From positions 1 to 64,000 of the forward strand of contig DVLA01000071.1 of the NCBI GenBank assembly GCA_018715745.1: a stretch of DNA of 64,000 nt, read 5' to 3'. Below are positions 10,589-20,495 of this stretch, piece after piece. Under the pieces are notes generated by a model. It did no database searches, was not told the origin of the DNA, and saw only the letters and a list, made by a program, of their open reading frames with translations. This stretch comes from Candidatus Coprenecus stercoripullorum. Its GTDB lineage: Bacteria; Bacteroidota; Bacteroidia; Bacteroidales; UBA932. How positions within the stretch are numbered: the first letter of the stretch is position 1; every line of letters starts with the position of its first letter. Both the position numbers and the translations under genes were made by a program.

Positions 10589-11409
10589 TTATGGGGGCCG
10601 ATATATCCATAATAATAGTGAACTATAATACGGGGGACCTGCTCCTTAATTGCCTGAGAAGCATTTGCGCTAATGTGAAAATCAATTATGAGGTCGTAGT
10701 TGCCGACAATGCCTCTTCGGACGGTTCTTTTGATAAATGTATTGCGGAGTTTTCACAGGATTCCAGGTATCTGTTTTTCAGTACAGGGGCGAATCTCGGG
10801 TTTGCAAAGGCCAACAATATGGCTGCGGACAGGGCGACAGGCAGGATATTCCATTTCCTTAATCCCGATACGGAGGTGCCGGCCGGTATGGATACGGACT
10901 ACGGGAAAGTAATGGATTCCCCCGATGCGGTATATATAAACCCTTTGGTCAACGGGGACGGAAGCCTGGAAAATGCAGGCATGCCGTTTCCTACCGTTAA
11001 AAATATGTTCTTGTGGTATTTTAACCGCAAAAAGGCAGGATTGTGGTTCAGGGGGGCGTCGCTCATTGTTTCAAGGGATAACTTTGAAAAGGCCGGGCGA
11101 TGGTGCGAGGATTATTTTATGTATGCGGAGGATCTGGACTTTTTTTATAATATCCATCTTAATTCTGTCCCGGTAAAGTATTTGCAATGCAGGATTTTCC
11201 ATCTCGGCGGCGGTAGCAGTTCAAAAAGATGGACCGGTTCGGAAAGGGAGGCGGCGGTAGAGGCATCGAACAGGATATTCTATGCTAAACACTTTACACA
11301 CAGGGAATATATTCTGATCAAGGTATATTTTCTCTTTCACTATATTTTCCGTCATCCGTCCAGAGTTTTGCCTTATGTGAAGGCCTGGATTTCCGTTTCA
11401 CGCGATTAA
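10585..11409 (+). CDS. glycosyltransferase family 2
   Basis: SIIIVNYNTGDLLLNCLRSI...VVADNASSDGS...NLGFAKANN rhamnosyltransferase-type GT2 signature. Confidence 0.9.
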   Translation: MIMGADISIIIVNYNTGDLLLNCLRSICANVKINYEVVVADNASSDGSFDKCIAEFSQDSRYLFFSTGANLGFAKANNMAADRATGRIFHFLNPDTEVPAGMDTDYGKVMDSPDAVYINPLVNGDGSLENAGMPFPTVKNMFLWYFNRKKAGLWFRGASLIVSRDNFEKAGRWCEDYFMYAEDLDFFYNIHLNSVPVKYLQCRIFHLGGGSSSKRWTGSEREAAVEASNRIFYAKHFTHREYILIKVYFLFHYIFRHPSRVLPYVKAWISVSRD

Positions 11410-11469
11410 GGTTGTATAAGTGCTAAAAAGTGAGTAAAATTGCACAAAATTTTAAGCTAATTATTCAAT

Positions 11470-13413
11470 ATGGAGGAAAAGTTGATTTCCAAAGTTCCTG
11501 AGGGTCCTTTGGCTGAAAAATGGACCAGGCACAAGGCTGCCATCAGGGTGGTCAGTCCTGCTAATAAAAGAAAGTTGGACATTATAGTAATCGGGACAGG
11601 GCTGGGAGGAGCCTCTGCAGCCGCCACTCTCGGAGAGTTGGGCTATAATGTCAAGATATTCTGTATAAGCGACTCTCCCCGAAGGGCACACTCGATTGCG
11701 GCACAGGGAGGTATAAATGCCGCCAAGAATTACCAGAATGATAACGACTCCATTTACCGGCTTTTTTACGATACCATCAAGGGGGGTGACTACAGAAGCA
11801 GGGAAGCCAATGTGTACAGGCTTGCAGAGGTAAGCAACCTCATTATCGACCAGTGTGTGGCTCAGGGAGTGCCTTTTGCAAGAGATTACGGCGGCCAGCT
11901 CGACAACCGTTCTTTCGGCGGGGCGCAGGTAAGCCGTACGTTCTATGCCCGCGGCCAAACCGGACAGCAGCTTCTGCTCGGCGCTTACGCCTCACTCAAC
12001 CGTCAGATAGCCAAAGGCACCGTTAAGTCGTATCCCCGTCACGAGATGCTTGAGCTCGTACTTATCAACGGGGAAGCGCGCGGTATCATTGCCAGAAACC
12101 TCGTTACCGGGGAAATTGAACGTTTCGGCGCGCATGCCGTCGTACTTGCCTCCGGCGGTTACGGAAATGTGTATTTCCTTTCGACGAATGCCATGAATTC
12201 CAACGGATCGGCTGCATGGCGCTGTTACAGGAAAGGGGCTTATTTCGCCAACCCCTGTTTTGCCCAGATACATCCTACCTGCATACCGGTCCATGGAGAC
12301 CAGCAGTCCAAGCTGACCCTTATGAGCGAGTCTTTGAGGAATGACGGAAGGATATGGGTACCAAAAAAGATGGAGGATGTCAAAAGGTTGAGGAATAAGG
12401 AAGTAAAGGGTTCCGAGATTCCCGAGGAAGATCGCGACTATTATCTCGAGCGCAGGTATCCGGCCTTTGGTAACCTCGTTCCCCGTGATGTGGCTTCAAG
12501 GGCTGCCAAGGAAAGGTGTGATGCCGGATACGGCGTAAATGATACCGGTCTCGCGGTATTTCTGGATTTCTCATCCGCTATCAAGAGACTTGGCAAGGAT
12601 ACGATTACTGCAAGGTACGGAAACCTTTTCCAGATGTATGAGAAGATTACCGGAGTCAACCCTTATGTGGAGCCGATGATGATATACCCGGCAATACACT
12701 ACACTATGGGCGGGCTTTGGGTTGATTATAACCTTCAGACAACGATTCCCGGGCTTTACGCCATCGGGGAGGCCAATTTCAGCGACCATGGCGGAAACCG
12801 CCTCGGTGCTTCGGCGCTGATGCAGGGACTTGCCGACGGTTATTTCATACTCCCTTATACTATTGGTGATTATCTTTCACATAAAATCCAGGAACCTAAG
12901 GTGGACACTGAAGATCCTGCTTTCGCGCAGGCGGAAAAGGAAGTGAAGGACAGGATAAACAGGCTGTTTGCCGTGAAAGGCAAGGAGACTGTTGACTATT
13001 ATCACAAGAAGCTCGGTAACATAATGTGGGAGTATGTGGGCATGGCCCGCAACAAGGCCGGCCTTGAGAAAGCCATAAATGATATCCGTGCATTGCGTGA
13101 AGAGTTCTGGAAAAATGTCTATGTTCCCGGAGTAGAGGGAGACTTCAACCAGGAGCTCGAGAAAGCCCTGCGCGTTGCCGATTTTATGGAAATAGGCGAA
13201 CTTATGGCAATGGATGCGCTCAACAGGGAAGAGTCCTGCGGCGGGCATTTCCGTGAGGAGATGCAGACGCCTGACGGGGAAACCAAGAGGGATGATGAAC
13301 ATTTCCAATATGTTTCCGCATGGGAATATCAGGAGGGCAAGGAGCCTGTACTCCACAAGGAGCCTCTTGTATTCGAATTTGTCAAGCCTTCAACACGTAA
13401 TTATAAAGATTAA
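11470..13413 (+). CDS. sdhA: succinate dehydrogenase / fumarate reductase flavoprotein subunit
   Basis: [24 protein letters not shown] motif, [42 protein letters not shown]. Confidence 0.95.
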   Translation: MEEKLISKVPEGPLAEKWTRHKAAIRVVSPANKRKLDIIVIGTGLGGASAAATLGELGYNVKIFCISDSPRRAHSIAAQGGINAAKNYQNDNDSIYRLFYDTIKGGDYRSREANVYRLAEVSNLIIDQCVAQGVPFARDYGGQLDNRSFGGAQVSRTFYARGQTGQQLLLGAYASLNRQIAKGTVKSYPRHEMLELVLINGEARGIIARNLVTGEIERFGAHAVVLASGGYGNVYFLSTNAMNSNGSAAWRCYRKGAYFANPCFAQIHPTCIPVHGDQQSKLTLMSESLRNDGRIWVPKKMEDVKRLRNKEVKGSEIPEEDRDYYLERRYPAFGNLVPRDVASRAAKERCDAGYGVNDTGLAVFLDFSSAIKRLGKDTITARYGNLFQMYEKITGVNPYVEPMMIYPAIHYTMGGLWVDYNLQTTIPGLYAIGEANFSDHGGNRLGASALMQGLADGYFILPYTIGDYLSHKIQEPKVDTEDPAFAQAEKEVKDRINRLFAVKGKETVDYYHKKLGNIMWEYVGMARNKAGLEKAINDIRALREEFWKNVYVPGVEGDFNQELEKALRVADFMEIGELMAMDALNREESCGGHFREEMQTPDGETKRDDEHFQYVSAWEYQEGKEPVLHKEPLVFEFVKPSTRNYKD

Positions 13414-13436
13414 GCAAAATAGGAGGGTCCAATATT

Positions 13437-14216
13437 ATGAATTTCACTTTAAAGGTATGGCGTCAGAAAAACGCGAAAGATAAAGGTCATTTTGAAACAT
13501 ATAAAGTGCAGAACATTTCTCCTGACACCTCCTTCCTGGAGATGATGGATATCCTGAATGACCAGCTTATACGTGAGGGCAACGATCCTGTCTCTCTCAA
13601 CAAGGGCTGCCATACGTCCGGTCCCATTGCTTTCGACCACGACTGCCGAGAGGGTATTTGCGGCATGTGCTCACTGTACATAAACGGCCATGCCCATGGC
13701 CCTGACAGCGAGATAACTACATGCCAGTTGCATATGCGTAAATTCAAGGATGGAGATACTATTACCATCGAGCCCTGGAGAAGTGCAGGTTTTCCCGTTA
13801 TCAAGGACCTGGTTGTCAACAGGGGGGCATTCGACAAGATTCTGCAGGCCGGAGGGTTTATTTCGGTAAATACAGGCGGGGCGCAGGATGCGAATGCCAT
13901 ACTTATTCCCAAAAAGAAGGCTGACGAGAGCATGGATGCTGCCGCATGTGTAGGGTGCGGTGCCTGTGTTGCAACATGCAAGAACGGTTCCGCAATGCTT
14001 TTCGTGGCTGCGAGAGTAAGTTCGCTTGCTCTTTTGCCGCAGGGCAGGGTAGAGGCTGCCCGCAGGGCCAAAAATATGGTTTACAAGATGGATGAACTCG
14101 GCTTCGGCGCATGTACGAATACCCAGGCCTGTCAGATGGCATGTCCAAAAGGCATTACGGTATCCCATATCGCCCGCCTCAACAGGGAATTCCTTTGCGC
14201 TAAACTGAAAGATTAG
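13437..14216 (+). CDS. sdhB: succinate dehydrogenase / fumarate reductase iron-sulfur subunit
   Basis: 2Fe-2S motif [15 protein letters not shown] and Fe-S cysteines [11 protein letters not shown] / [15 protein letters not shown]. Confidence 0.95.
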   Translation: MNFTLKVWRQKNAKDKGHFETYKVQNISPDTSFLEMMDILNDQLIREGNDPVSLNKGCHTSGPIAFDHDCREGICGMCSLYINGHAHGPDSEITTCQLHMRKFKDGDTITIEPWRSAGFPVIKDLVVNRGAFDKILQAGGFISVNTGGAQDANAILIPKKKADESMDAAACVGCGACVATCKNGSAMLFVAARVSSLALLPQGRVEAARRAKNMVYKMDELGFGACTNTQACQMACPKGITVSHIARLNREFLCAKLKD

Positions 14217-14229
14217 CTTCAGGCGGCAG

Positions 14230-15036
14230 ATGGAGTACTTCACAACATCCGCCGGTTTGCCTCTCCATGTATCCGAAAGCAGTAGCGGTCAGCGCACAGT
14301 GCTTTTCCTCCATGGATATTTGGAGACATTATATGTATGGGAAGATTTCGGAGCGATGTTCTCCGGGTCTTCCCGTATTTTATCTTTGGATTTGCCCGGA
14401 TTCGGCCTTTCGGGCTCCGCACCGGAAATCAATACTGTGGACCATGTTTCCGATGTAATTTTTTCTCTTCTTGAGAAGCTGTCTGTACCTTCGGCCGACA
14501 TTGTGGCGCATTCCATGGGCGGCTATTATGCCCTCTCCTTCCTTAAATCCCATCCTGAGAAAGTGCGTTCCCTGGCTTTGTTGTCTTCATCCCCCTATCC
14601 TGATACCGAACAGACGGTTAAGAGGCGTAATGATGAGATTGGCCTGATTCTGAACGGCAAGTTAATGACGATAGCCCACCTCTCCCTTCCCAACATGTTT
14701 GCAAGGAAGAATCTCAGGCGTATGGACAGCCTTCTGCAGGAAATTCTGGAGATATGCGAGACACATGACCCGCTTGGCGTTGCCGCCTCGTTAAGGGGCG
14801 TTGCAATGCGTCCGGATACATCCGATACCGTAAGATCCTTTCTTTCAAAAATCCTCTTTATTTACGGAGATCAGGACAGGTTCTATCCTCCCGAGGCGAT
14901 AGGCAGGGTAAGGGATGATTTCGGGGCTTCAAGGACAGTAGTGATTGCGGATGCGGGCCACGGTGTATTTCTCGAGCAGCCTGCGGCGGTGTATAAGGCG
15001 ATTGCAGACTTCCAGCTTACCATAGGAAATTGTTGA
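14230..15036 (+). CDS. alpha/beta hydrolase
   Basis: VLFLHGYLETLYVWEDF...VAHSMGGYYAL nucleophile elbow, GDQDRFYP, GHGVFLEQP. Confidence 0.88.
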   Translation: MEYFTTSAGLPLHVSESSSGQRTVLFLHGYLETLYVWEDFGAMFSGSSRILSLDLPGFGLSGSAPEINTVDHVSDVIFSLLEKLSVPSADIVAHSMGGYYALSFLKSHPEKVRSLALLSSSPYPDTEQTVKRRNDEIGLILNGKLMTIAHLSLPNMFARKNLRRMDSLLQEILEICETHDPLGVAASLRGVAMRPDTSDTVRSFLSKILFIYGDQDRFYPPEAIGRVRDDFGASRTVVIADAGHGVFLEQPAAVYKAIADFQLTIGNC

Positions 15037-16180
15037 ACGGGTATCTTCCCGCGTGTATTTCCGCCGCTATCCTGTACAGGTCGTCCCTCAGTTTATCGAT
15101 ATTGACCTTTTCTTTTGCGGAAATGAAGATGCAGGGAGTATTCTCCTTTGCAATCCACATGTGTTTGAGTTCGTCCAGCGACATATTAGCAGGTTCGTCC
15201 CCGAACAGGTCGAATTCGCTTTTCCGATGGTATCTGTATGCATCTATTTTGTTGAAAATCAAATAGACCGGTTTACCTCCCGCACCTATCTCTGTCAGTG
15301 TTTCCTTGACTACTTTTACCTGCTCCTCGTAATTGGGATGGGATATGTCTACAACGTGCATAAGTACGTCGGCTTCCCTGACTTCATCAAGCGTACTCTT
15401 GAAGGATTCGACCAGCTGGGTGGGAAGTTTCCTTATAAAGCCGACTGTATCTGAAAGCAGCAGGGGAAGGTTCCCCAGAACGATCTTCCTTACAGTCGTA
15501 TCGAGCGTGGCGAAGAGCTTGTTTTCCGCGAATACGTCGCTTTTTGACAGGAGGTTCATGAGCGTGCTTTTTCCGGCATTTGTATACCCGACGAGTGCGA
15601 CCCTAACCAGCGAACCCCTGTTGCCCCTTTGCGAGGCCATCTGCCTGTCGATTTTTTTCAAGTCGGCCTTGAGTTTGGCTATTTTCGTGAGGATTATCCT
15701 TCTGTCAGTCTCAATCTGGCTTTCACCTGGTCCGCGCATCCCGATACCTCCCCTTTGTCTTTCAAGGTGTGTCCACATCCTTGTAAGTCTTGGCAGAAGA
15801 TATTGGTATTGTGCAAGTTCGACTTGAGTTTTTGCGTATGCGGTTTTCGCCCTTTGGGCAAAGATATCCAGTATCAGGCTTGTCCTGTCCAATATCCTGC
15901 ATTCAAGTTCCTTTTCGAGATTGCGCAGCTGTGAGGGCGACAGTTCGTCATCGAATATGCACAGGCTTATGTCGTGTTCTTTTATGTATCCCTTGATTTC
16001 AGCGAGTTTGCCACTGCCTACGTAGGTTTTGGAGTTTGCCCGTTCGACCTTTTGTGTAAACCTCCTGCCGCTTCTCACGCCTGCAGTGAGGGCCAGGAAT
16101 TCAAGTTCATCAAGGTACTCCTTTACGCTTTTTTCGTCCGACTCCTTGGTTATGACTGATACAAGTACGGCTTCTTCCAT
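15017..16180 (-). CDS. hflX: GTPase HflX
   Basis: GRRFTQKVERANSKTYVGSGK, QRGGIGMRGPGESQIETDRR, GYTNAGKSTLMNLL; ATG at 16180 preferred to the GTG at 16186. Confidence 0.95.
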   Translation of the reverse strand: MEEAVLVSVITKESDEKSVKEYLDELEFLALTAGVRSGRRFTQKVERANSKTYVGSGKLAEIKGYIKEHDISLCIFDDELSPSQLRNLEKELECRILDRTSLILDIFAQRAKTAYAKTQVELAQYQYLLPRLTRMWTHLERQRGGIGMRGPGESQIETDRRIILTKIAKLKADLKKIDRQMASQRGNRGSLVRVALVGYTNAGKSTLMNLLSKSDVFAENKLFATLDTTVRKIVLGNLPLLLSDTVGFIRKLPTQLVESFKSTLDEVREADVLMHVVDISHPNYEEQVKVVKETLTEIGAGGKPVYLIFNKIDAYRYHRKSEFDLFGDEPANMSLDELKHMWIAKENTPCIFISAKEKVNIDKLRDDLYRIAAEIHAGRYPFNNFLW

Positions 16181-16191
16181 ATACACACAGA

Positions 16192-16223
16192 AAGACAGTG
16201 CCGAACTTGTCCGGCACTGTCTT
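16192..16223 (-). terminator. intrinsic terminator-like hairpin downstream of the TonB gene
   Basis: 12-bp perfect stem AAGACAGTGCCG / CGGCACTGTCTT. Confidence 0.6.
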
Positions 16224-16254
16224 AATTAACTAAAAAAACTATTTATAACAGTCG

Positions 16255-16947
16255 TTATCTTAAAACAAACGTTACAGGGACAGTGTAGGTAACCCTTACG
16301 ACCTTGTCCATCTGCCTTGCAGGTTCCCATTTTGGTGAGGACTGTACGACCCTGACAGCCTCTTTGTCGAGAAGTGCGTCTACGCCTCTGACAACTTTGA
16401 CATTGGTGACCGAACCGTCTTTCTCTATGGTAAGAGAGACCAGAACCCTGCCTGAAATTCCGTTTTCCCTTGCTATTGCAGGATATTTGATGTTCTTTGA
16501 AACCCAGGTACTGAACTGGTCGGGGCTGCCGCCCATGAAGGTAGGCTTGACGTCAACTATCAGAAGCGGGATAGCCTCTTCTATGATTTCTTCCTCGTAG
16601 GTCTCGGCAACATAGTCCATTATCTCGACACCGAGATTCTCGTTGTCCTCGAGGCTGACGAAAAGGTCTTCTTCGATGACTATGTCGTCTTCCACAATGT
16701 CAATCTGATCGGAAAGTACCGGCATCTGCGGGGCCTGAGGCGGTGGCGGCGGGGCTTCCGTGGTAATAGGGATGGTTTCCTGCTCTATTTCCACAGCTTC
16801 CTCGGCCACTACGATAGCCTCGGCTTTCTCCGTGGACTTCCACTCGAATGCCATGAGAACTATACCGAGAGCAATAATTAAGCCTAACTCTCTGAATAGA
16901 AGCTTCCTATTCTCAAGGTCCGCTTTGGGTGATTTCTTTATTTCCAT
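16255..16947 (-). CDS. energy transducer TonB
   Basis: N-terminal TM helix, PPPPPQAP proline-rich segment, C-terminal TonB domain (YPAIARENGISGRVLVSLTIEKDGSV...PVTFVLR). Confidence 0.92.
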   Translation of the reverse strand: MEIKKSPKADLENRKLLFRELGLIIALGIVLMAFEWKSTEKAEAIVVAEEAVEIEQETIPITTEAPPPPPQAPQMPVLSDQIDIVEDDIVIEEDLFVSLEDNENLGVEIMDYVAETYEEEIIEEAIPLLIVDVKPTFMGGSPDQFSTWVSKNIKYPAIARENGISGRVLVSLTIEKDGSVTNVKVVRGVDALLDKEAVRVVQSSPKWEPARQMDKVVRVTYTVPVTFVLR

Positions 16948-17039
16948 TTTCAGTATTCTTAATTAGGCTGTAAAATTGGGAACTTTTTTGCTAATCTGCA
17001 AATTTATTGTTGATAAGCAGGGCTCTTTTTGTTAAAAAG

Positions 17040-17981
17040 TCAGATTGCCTTCAGGTCGTGAAGTATCCTGTTTGTCTTTCTCTGGGCTTCCGCACCGGCG
17101 TGGAACCTTTCTTCTTCTTCTTTCGACAGCGTAAGCTTGACAATCTTTTCAACGCCGCGTTTTCCTATTACAACCGGTACTCCCAGGCATATGTCGCTTT
17201 CACCGTATTCCCCGTTGAGCGGCACGCTGCACGGGATAATCTTCTTCTCGTCGAGCAGGATGGCCTTTACTATGCTTGCGGCGCATGCGCCGGGGGCATA
17301 GAATGCGGACGTACCTATGAGTTTGGTAAGGGTCGCCCCGCCTACCATTGTGTCGGCGATTACCTTATCCCTTTTTGCCTTGGAGAGAATCTTCTCTATC
17401 TTTCCGCCCTTGTAGTGCGCCGAACTCATGAGGGGAACCATTGTGGAGTCGCCGTGCGCCCCGATAACCATTCCGTCAACATCGCAAACAGGGACATTGA
17501 GCGCCTGGCTGAGGTAATAGTTGAACCTGCTGCTGTCGAGGGCCCCGCCCATTCCGATAAGGTGGTTCTTCTTGATTGCGCAGCTCTTGTATGCAAGGTA
17601 AGTCATTGTATCCATAGGGTTGGCCACCATTACTATGAATGCGTTGGGGGAGTGTTTTACGACATTGCCCACAACTTCTTTGACGATGTTGGAGTTTGTG
17701 CCGATGAGGTCTTCCCTGGACATACCGGGTTTTCTCGGCATGCCTGACGTTATTACGACTACCGAAGAGTTCTCCGTAGCCTTGTAGTCATTTGTGACGC
17801 CCTTTATCCTGGAGCTGAGACCGAGGACCTTGGCTGTCTGCATCATGTCTATGGCCTTGCCTTCGGCGAATCCTTCCCTGACGTCGAGGATTACGATTTC
17901 CTTTGCAATATTCAAGTTGGCGATTACATTCGCGCATGTCGCGCCTACGTTTCCTGCGCCGATAATACTTACTTTTGACAT
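17040..17981 (-). CDS. mdh: malate dehydrogenase
   Basis: IIGAGNVGATCANVI Rossmann motif, SGMPRKPGMSREDL, GAHGDSTMVPL. Confidence 0.95.
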   Translation of the reverse strand: MSKVSIIGAGNVGATCANVIANLNIAKEIVILDVREGFAEGKAIDMMQTAKVLGLSSRIKGVTNDYKATENSSVVVITSGMPRKPGMSREDLIGTNSNIVKEVVGNVVKHSPNAFIVMVANPMDTMTYLAYKSCAIKKNHLIGMGGALDSSRFNYYLSQALNVPVCDVDGMVIGAHGDSTMVPLMSSAHYKGGKIEKILSKAKRDKVIADTMVGGATLTKLIGTSAFYAPGACAASIVKAILLDEKKIIPCSVPLNGEYGESDICLGVPVVIGKRGVEKIVKLTLSKEEEERFHAGAEAQRKTNRILHDLKAI

Positions 17982-18005
17982 ATTTTAAGATATTATAATT
18001 GTGCT

Positions 18006-18013
18006 TATTTTTG
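18006..18013 (+). promoter_or_regulatory. -7 box (TATTTTTG) for ybeY-mnmG
   Basis: Matches Bacteroidota TAnnTTTG consensus; also argues against the ORF-track start at 17999. Confidence 0.5.
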
Positions 18014-18031
18014 CTGCAAATTTTAGACCAA

Positions 18032-18493
18032 ATGATAACATTCAACATGCAAGTTGAAGGCTTTATCCTACATGGCAGGACCAGGCTCCGCAGTTGGATA
18101 GGGGAGATACTTTCCGAACATTCGGAGAAAGCCGGAAACATTAATTTCATTTTTGTCGATGACCGGGAAATTCTCAGACTTAACAGGCAGTTTCTCGGGC
18201 ATGACTACTTTACGGATATTATCACCTTCGATACTTCCGGATACCGGCCGTCCGGTACGGGAGGCAGGGTTTCCGCCGGCATATCGGGTGACATATATAT
18301 AAGCGTCGACACTGTTTCCGCCAATGCAAAGGACTACTCCGCGACATTCCTCCTTGAACTCTACAGGGTCATGGCGCACGGGATCCTCCATCTGCTCGGA
18401 TACGGGGACGCAACGCCGGAGGAGACGCTTAAGATGCGCGCCGCCGAGGATGAAGCCATAGCCTTATTGACAAAATTCAACATAGATGCTTAA
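18032..18493 (+). CDS. ybeY: endoribonuclease / rRNA maturation factor YbeY
   Basis: HGILHLLGYGD metal-binding motif; start MITFNMQVEGF chosen because of the upstream promoter. Confidence 0.93.
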   Translation: MITFNMQVEGFILHGRTRLRSWIGEILSEHSEKAGNINFIFVDDREILRLNRQFLGHDYFTDIITFDTSGYRPSGTGGRVSAGISGDIYISVDTVSANAKDYSATFLLELYRVMAHGILHLLGYGDATPEETLKMRAAEDEAIALLTKFNIDA

Positions 18494-20471
18494 GCACTAT
18501 GACGTCATAGTAATCGGTGCAGGCCATGCCGGATGCGAGGCCGCCGCTGCCGCCGCCCGGATTTGCAAATCGGTCCTGCTTATCACTATGGACATGGCAA
18601 AAATTGCCCAAATGTCCTGTAATCCTTCTATTGGTGGTATAGCTAAAGGGCAATTAATCAGAGAGATAGATGCTTTAGGGGGCTATTCTGCCATTGTGAC
18701 CGATGCTTCGACCATCCAGTTCAGGATGCTTAACAAGTCCAAGGGACCGGCCATGTGGAGCCCGAGGGCACAATGCGACAGGATGTCATATTCTCTCAAC
18801 TGGCGTTATATTCTCGAAAATATACCTAATCTTGATTTGTGGCAGGATACTGTCGCTTCCTTTTCCTTCTCGCAAGGCAGGGTAAATTCCCTTACAACAG
18901 TTCTCGGAGTCGAGTTTACCTCTGATGCCTTTGTCCTGACCGCAGGTACATTCCTGAACGGGAAAATATTCGTAGGTCAGGTCCAGGTCTCTGGGGGCAG
19001 GATCTCGGAACCTTCTTCGGACACCTTGTCAACTTATCTCCGCGATGCCGGAGTGCCTGCAGGACGCATGAAAACGGGCACTCCCCCGAGAATCGACATC
19101 CGCAGTGTGAACCTCGACCGTCTTACGCTGCAGGAGGGTGATGCTGAACCGGAGAAATTTTCCTTTCTGCCATATCGCTCCCCGATACAGGCCGGGGTCG
19201 GACAAATGCACTGCTATATTGCGCACACCAATCCTGATGTGCATGCTGTCCTGCGCTCTGCATTCCATCTTTCCCCCCTTTTCTCCGGTAAGATAACCGG
19301 GATAGGGCCGCGGTATTGTCCGAGTATAGAAGATAAATTGCGGACCTTCGCCGACAAGGAGACTCACCAGCTCTTTCTTGAACCTGAGGGATGGCGGACC
19401 AATGAGTATTACCTTCAAGGTTTTTCATCGTCTTTGCCTTTCGATGTCCAATATGCTGCGTTAAGGAAGATTGATGGTTTTGAGCGGGCTGTTCTTTATC
19501 GTCCGGCCTACGCAATCGAATATGACTACTTCGACCCTACGTATCTTTATCCTACCTTACGCTCCAAAGTATTGGATAATCTTTTTCTTGCCGGTCAGGT
19601 AAACGGTACGACCGGATATGAGGAAGCCGCTGCCCAGGGCCTTTATGCGGGAATCAATGCCGCTTTTCATGTTTGCGGCAAGGACCCTTTTGTACTCAGG
19701 AGAGATGAGTCTTATATCGGCGTGCTTATTGATGACCTTATCAATAAGGGGGTAGATGAGCCCTACAGGCTTTTTACCTCGCGGGCCGAGTACCGTATTC
19801 TGTTGCGACAGGATAATGCAGACATGAGGCTTACCCCTGTGGCTGAAAAATACTCTCTCGCCGACAGTATCAGAATACGCCTGTTCCACAAGAAGGCTGA
19901 GGTTCAGAAGAGGCTCTCCGATGGACTTTTGCATACGAAAGTTTCCCCGGATTTGATAAACGGTTTATTAGTTTCATCCGGGACTTCCCGGATAGAGTCG
20001 GCAAAACCCCTGTCTTCGCTTTTACAGCGCCCGCAGCTTTCCTTCGATGACCTTTATAAGTTTGTTCCACGTGGAACGCGGGCTTCCATATCGAGGCTTT
20101 CAAAGATTGATACTTATATTTTAGATGGGAAGAGCGATCTTTCCATCTATTTAAGTCTTCCTTTCAAGCCTCAAGTTTCAGGGCAGTCACTAATCGAGAC
20201 TTCGCTGTTTGACGCTTCGACCTCTGAGGTAGAGATTGAAATCAAATATTCAGGCTATATTGAGAGGGAGGCTGCGATGGCGTCGAAAATGCGAAAGCTG
20301 GAAAATCTCAAGATTCCGTCAGATTTCGATTTTTCCAAAATCACTTCGCTTTCAACCGAAGGCAGGATGAAATTACTTAAGCATAGACCAGAGTCTATAG
20401 CTCAGGCGTCTCGGATTCCCGGGGTTTCTCCTTCGGATATTTCCGTTCTTCTTGTATATTTCGGCAGATAG
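18486..20471 (+). CDS. mnmG: tRNA uridine-5-carboxymethylaminomethyl(34) synthesis enzyme MnmG (GidA)
   Basis: VIVIGAGHAGCEAAAAAARI, CNPSIGGIAKGQLIREIDALGG, GTPPRID, GQVNGTTGYEEAAAQG. Confidence 0.97.
   Translation: MLKHYDVIVIGAGHAGCEAAAAAARICKSVLLITMDMAKIAQMSCNPSIGGIAKGQLIREIDALGGYSAIVTDASTIQFRMLNKSKGPAMWSPRAQCDRMSYSLNWRYILENIPNLDLWQDTVASFSFSQGRVNSLTTVLGVEFTSDAFVLTAGTFLNGKIFVGQVQVSGGRISEPSSDTLSTYLRDAGVPAGRMKTGTPPRIDIRSVNLDRLTLQEGDAEPEKFSFLPYRSPIQAGVGQMHCYIAHTNPDVHAVLRSAFHLSPLFSGKITGIGPRYCPSIEDKLRTFADKETHQLFLEPEGWRTNEYYLQGFSSSLPFDVQYAALRKIDGFERAVLYRPAYAIEYDYFDPTYLYPTLRSKVLDNLFLAGQVNGTTGYEEAAAQGLYAGINAAFHVCGKDPFVLRRDESYIGVLIDDLINKGVDEPYRLFTSRAEYRILLRQDNADMRLTPVAEKYSLADSIRIRLFHKKAEVQKRLSDGLLHTKVSPDLINGLLVSSGTSRIESAKPLSSLLQRPQLSFDDLYKFVPRGTRASISRLSKIDTYILDGKSDLSIYLSLPFKPQVSGQSLIETSLFDASTSEVEIEIKYSGYIEREAAMASKMRKLENLKIPSDFDFSKITSLSTEGRMKLLKHRPESIAQASRIPGVSPSDISVLLVYFGR
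20063..20078. promoter_or_regulatory. parS-like ParB binding site (within mnmG)
   Basis: TGTTCCACGTGGAACG: 14-bp perfect palindrome GTTCCACGTGGAAC, matching the conserved parS core GTTNCACGTGNAAC. Confidence 0.8.
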
Positions 20472-20479
20472 GAGATTGT

Positions 20480-20495
20480 TGTTCCACGTGGAACA
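20480..20495. promoter_or_regulatory. parS-like ParB binding site (just downstream of mnmG)
   Basis: TGTTCCACGTGGAACA: perfect 16-bp palindrome matching the parS consensus. Confidence 0.85.
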
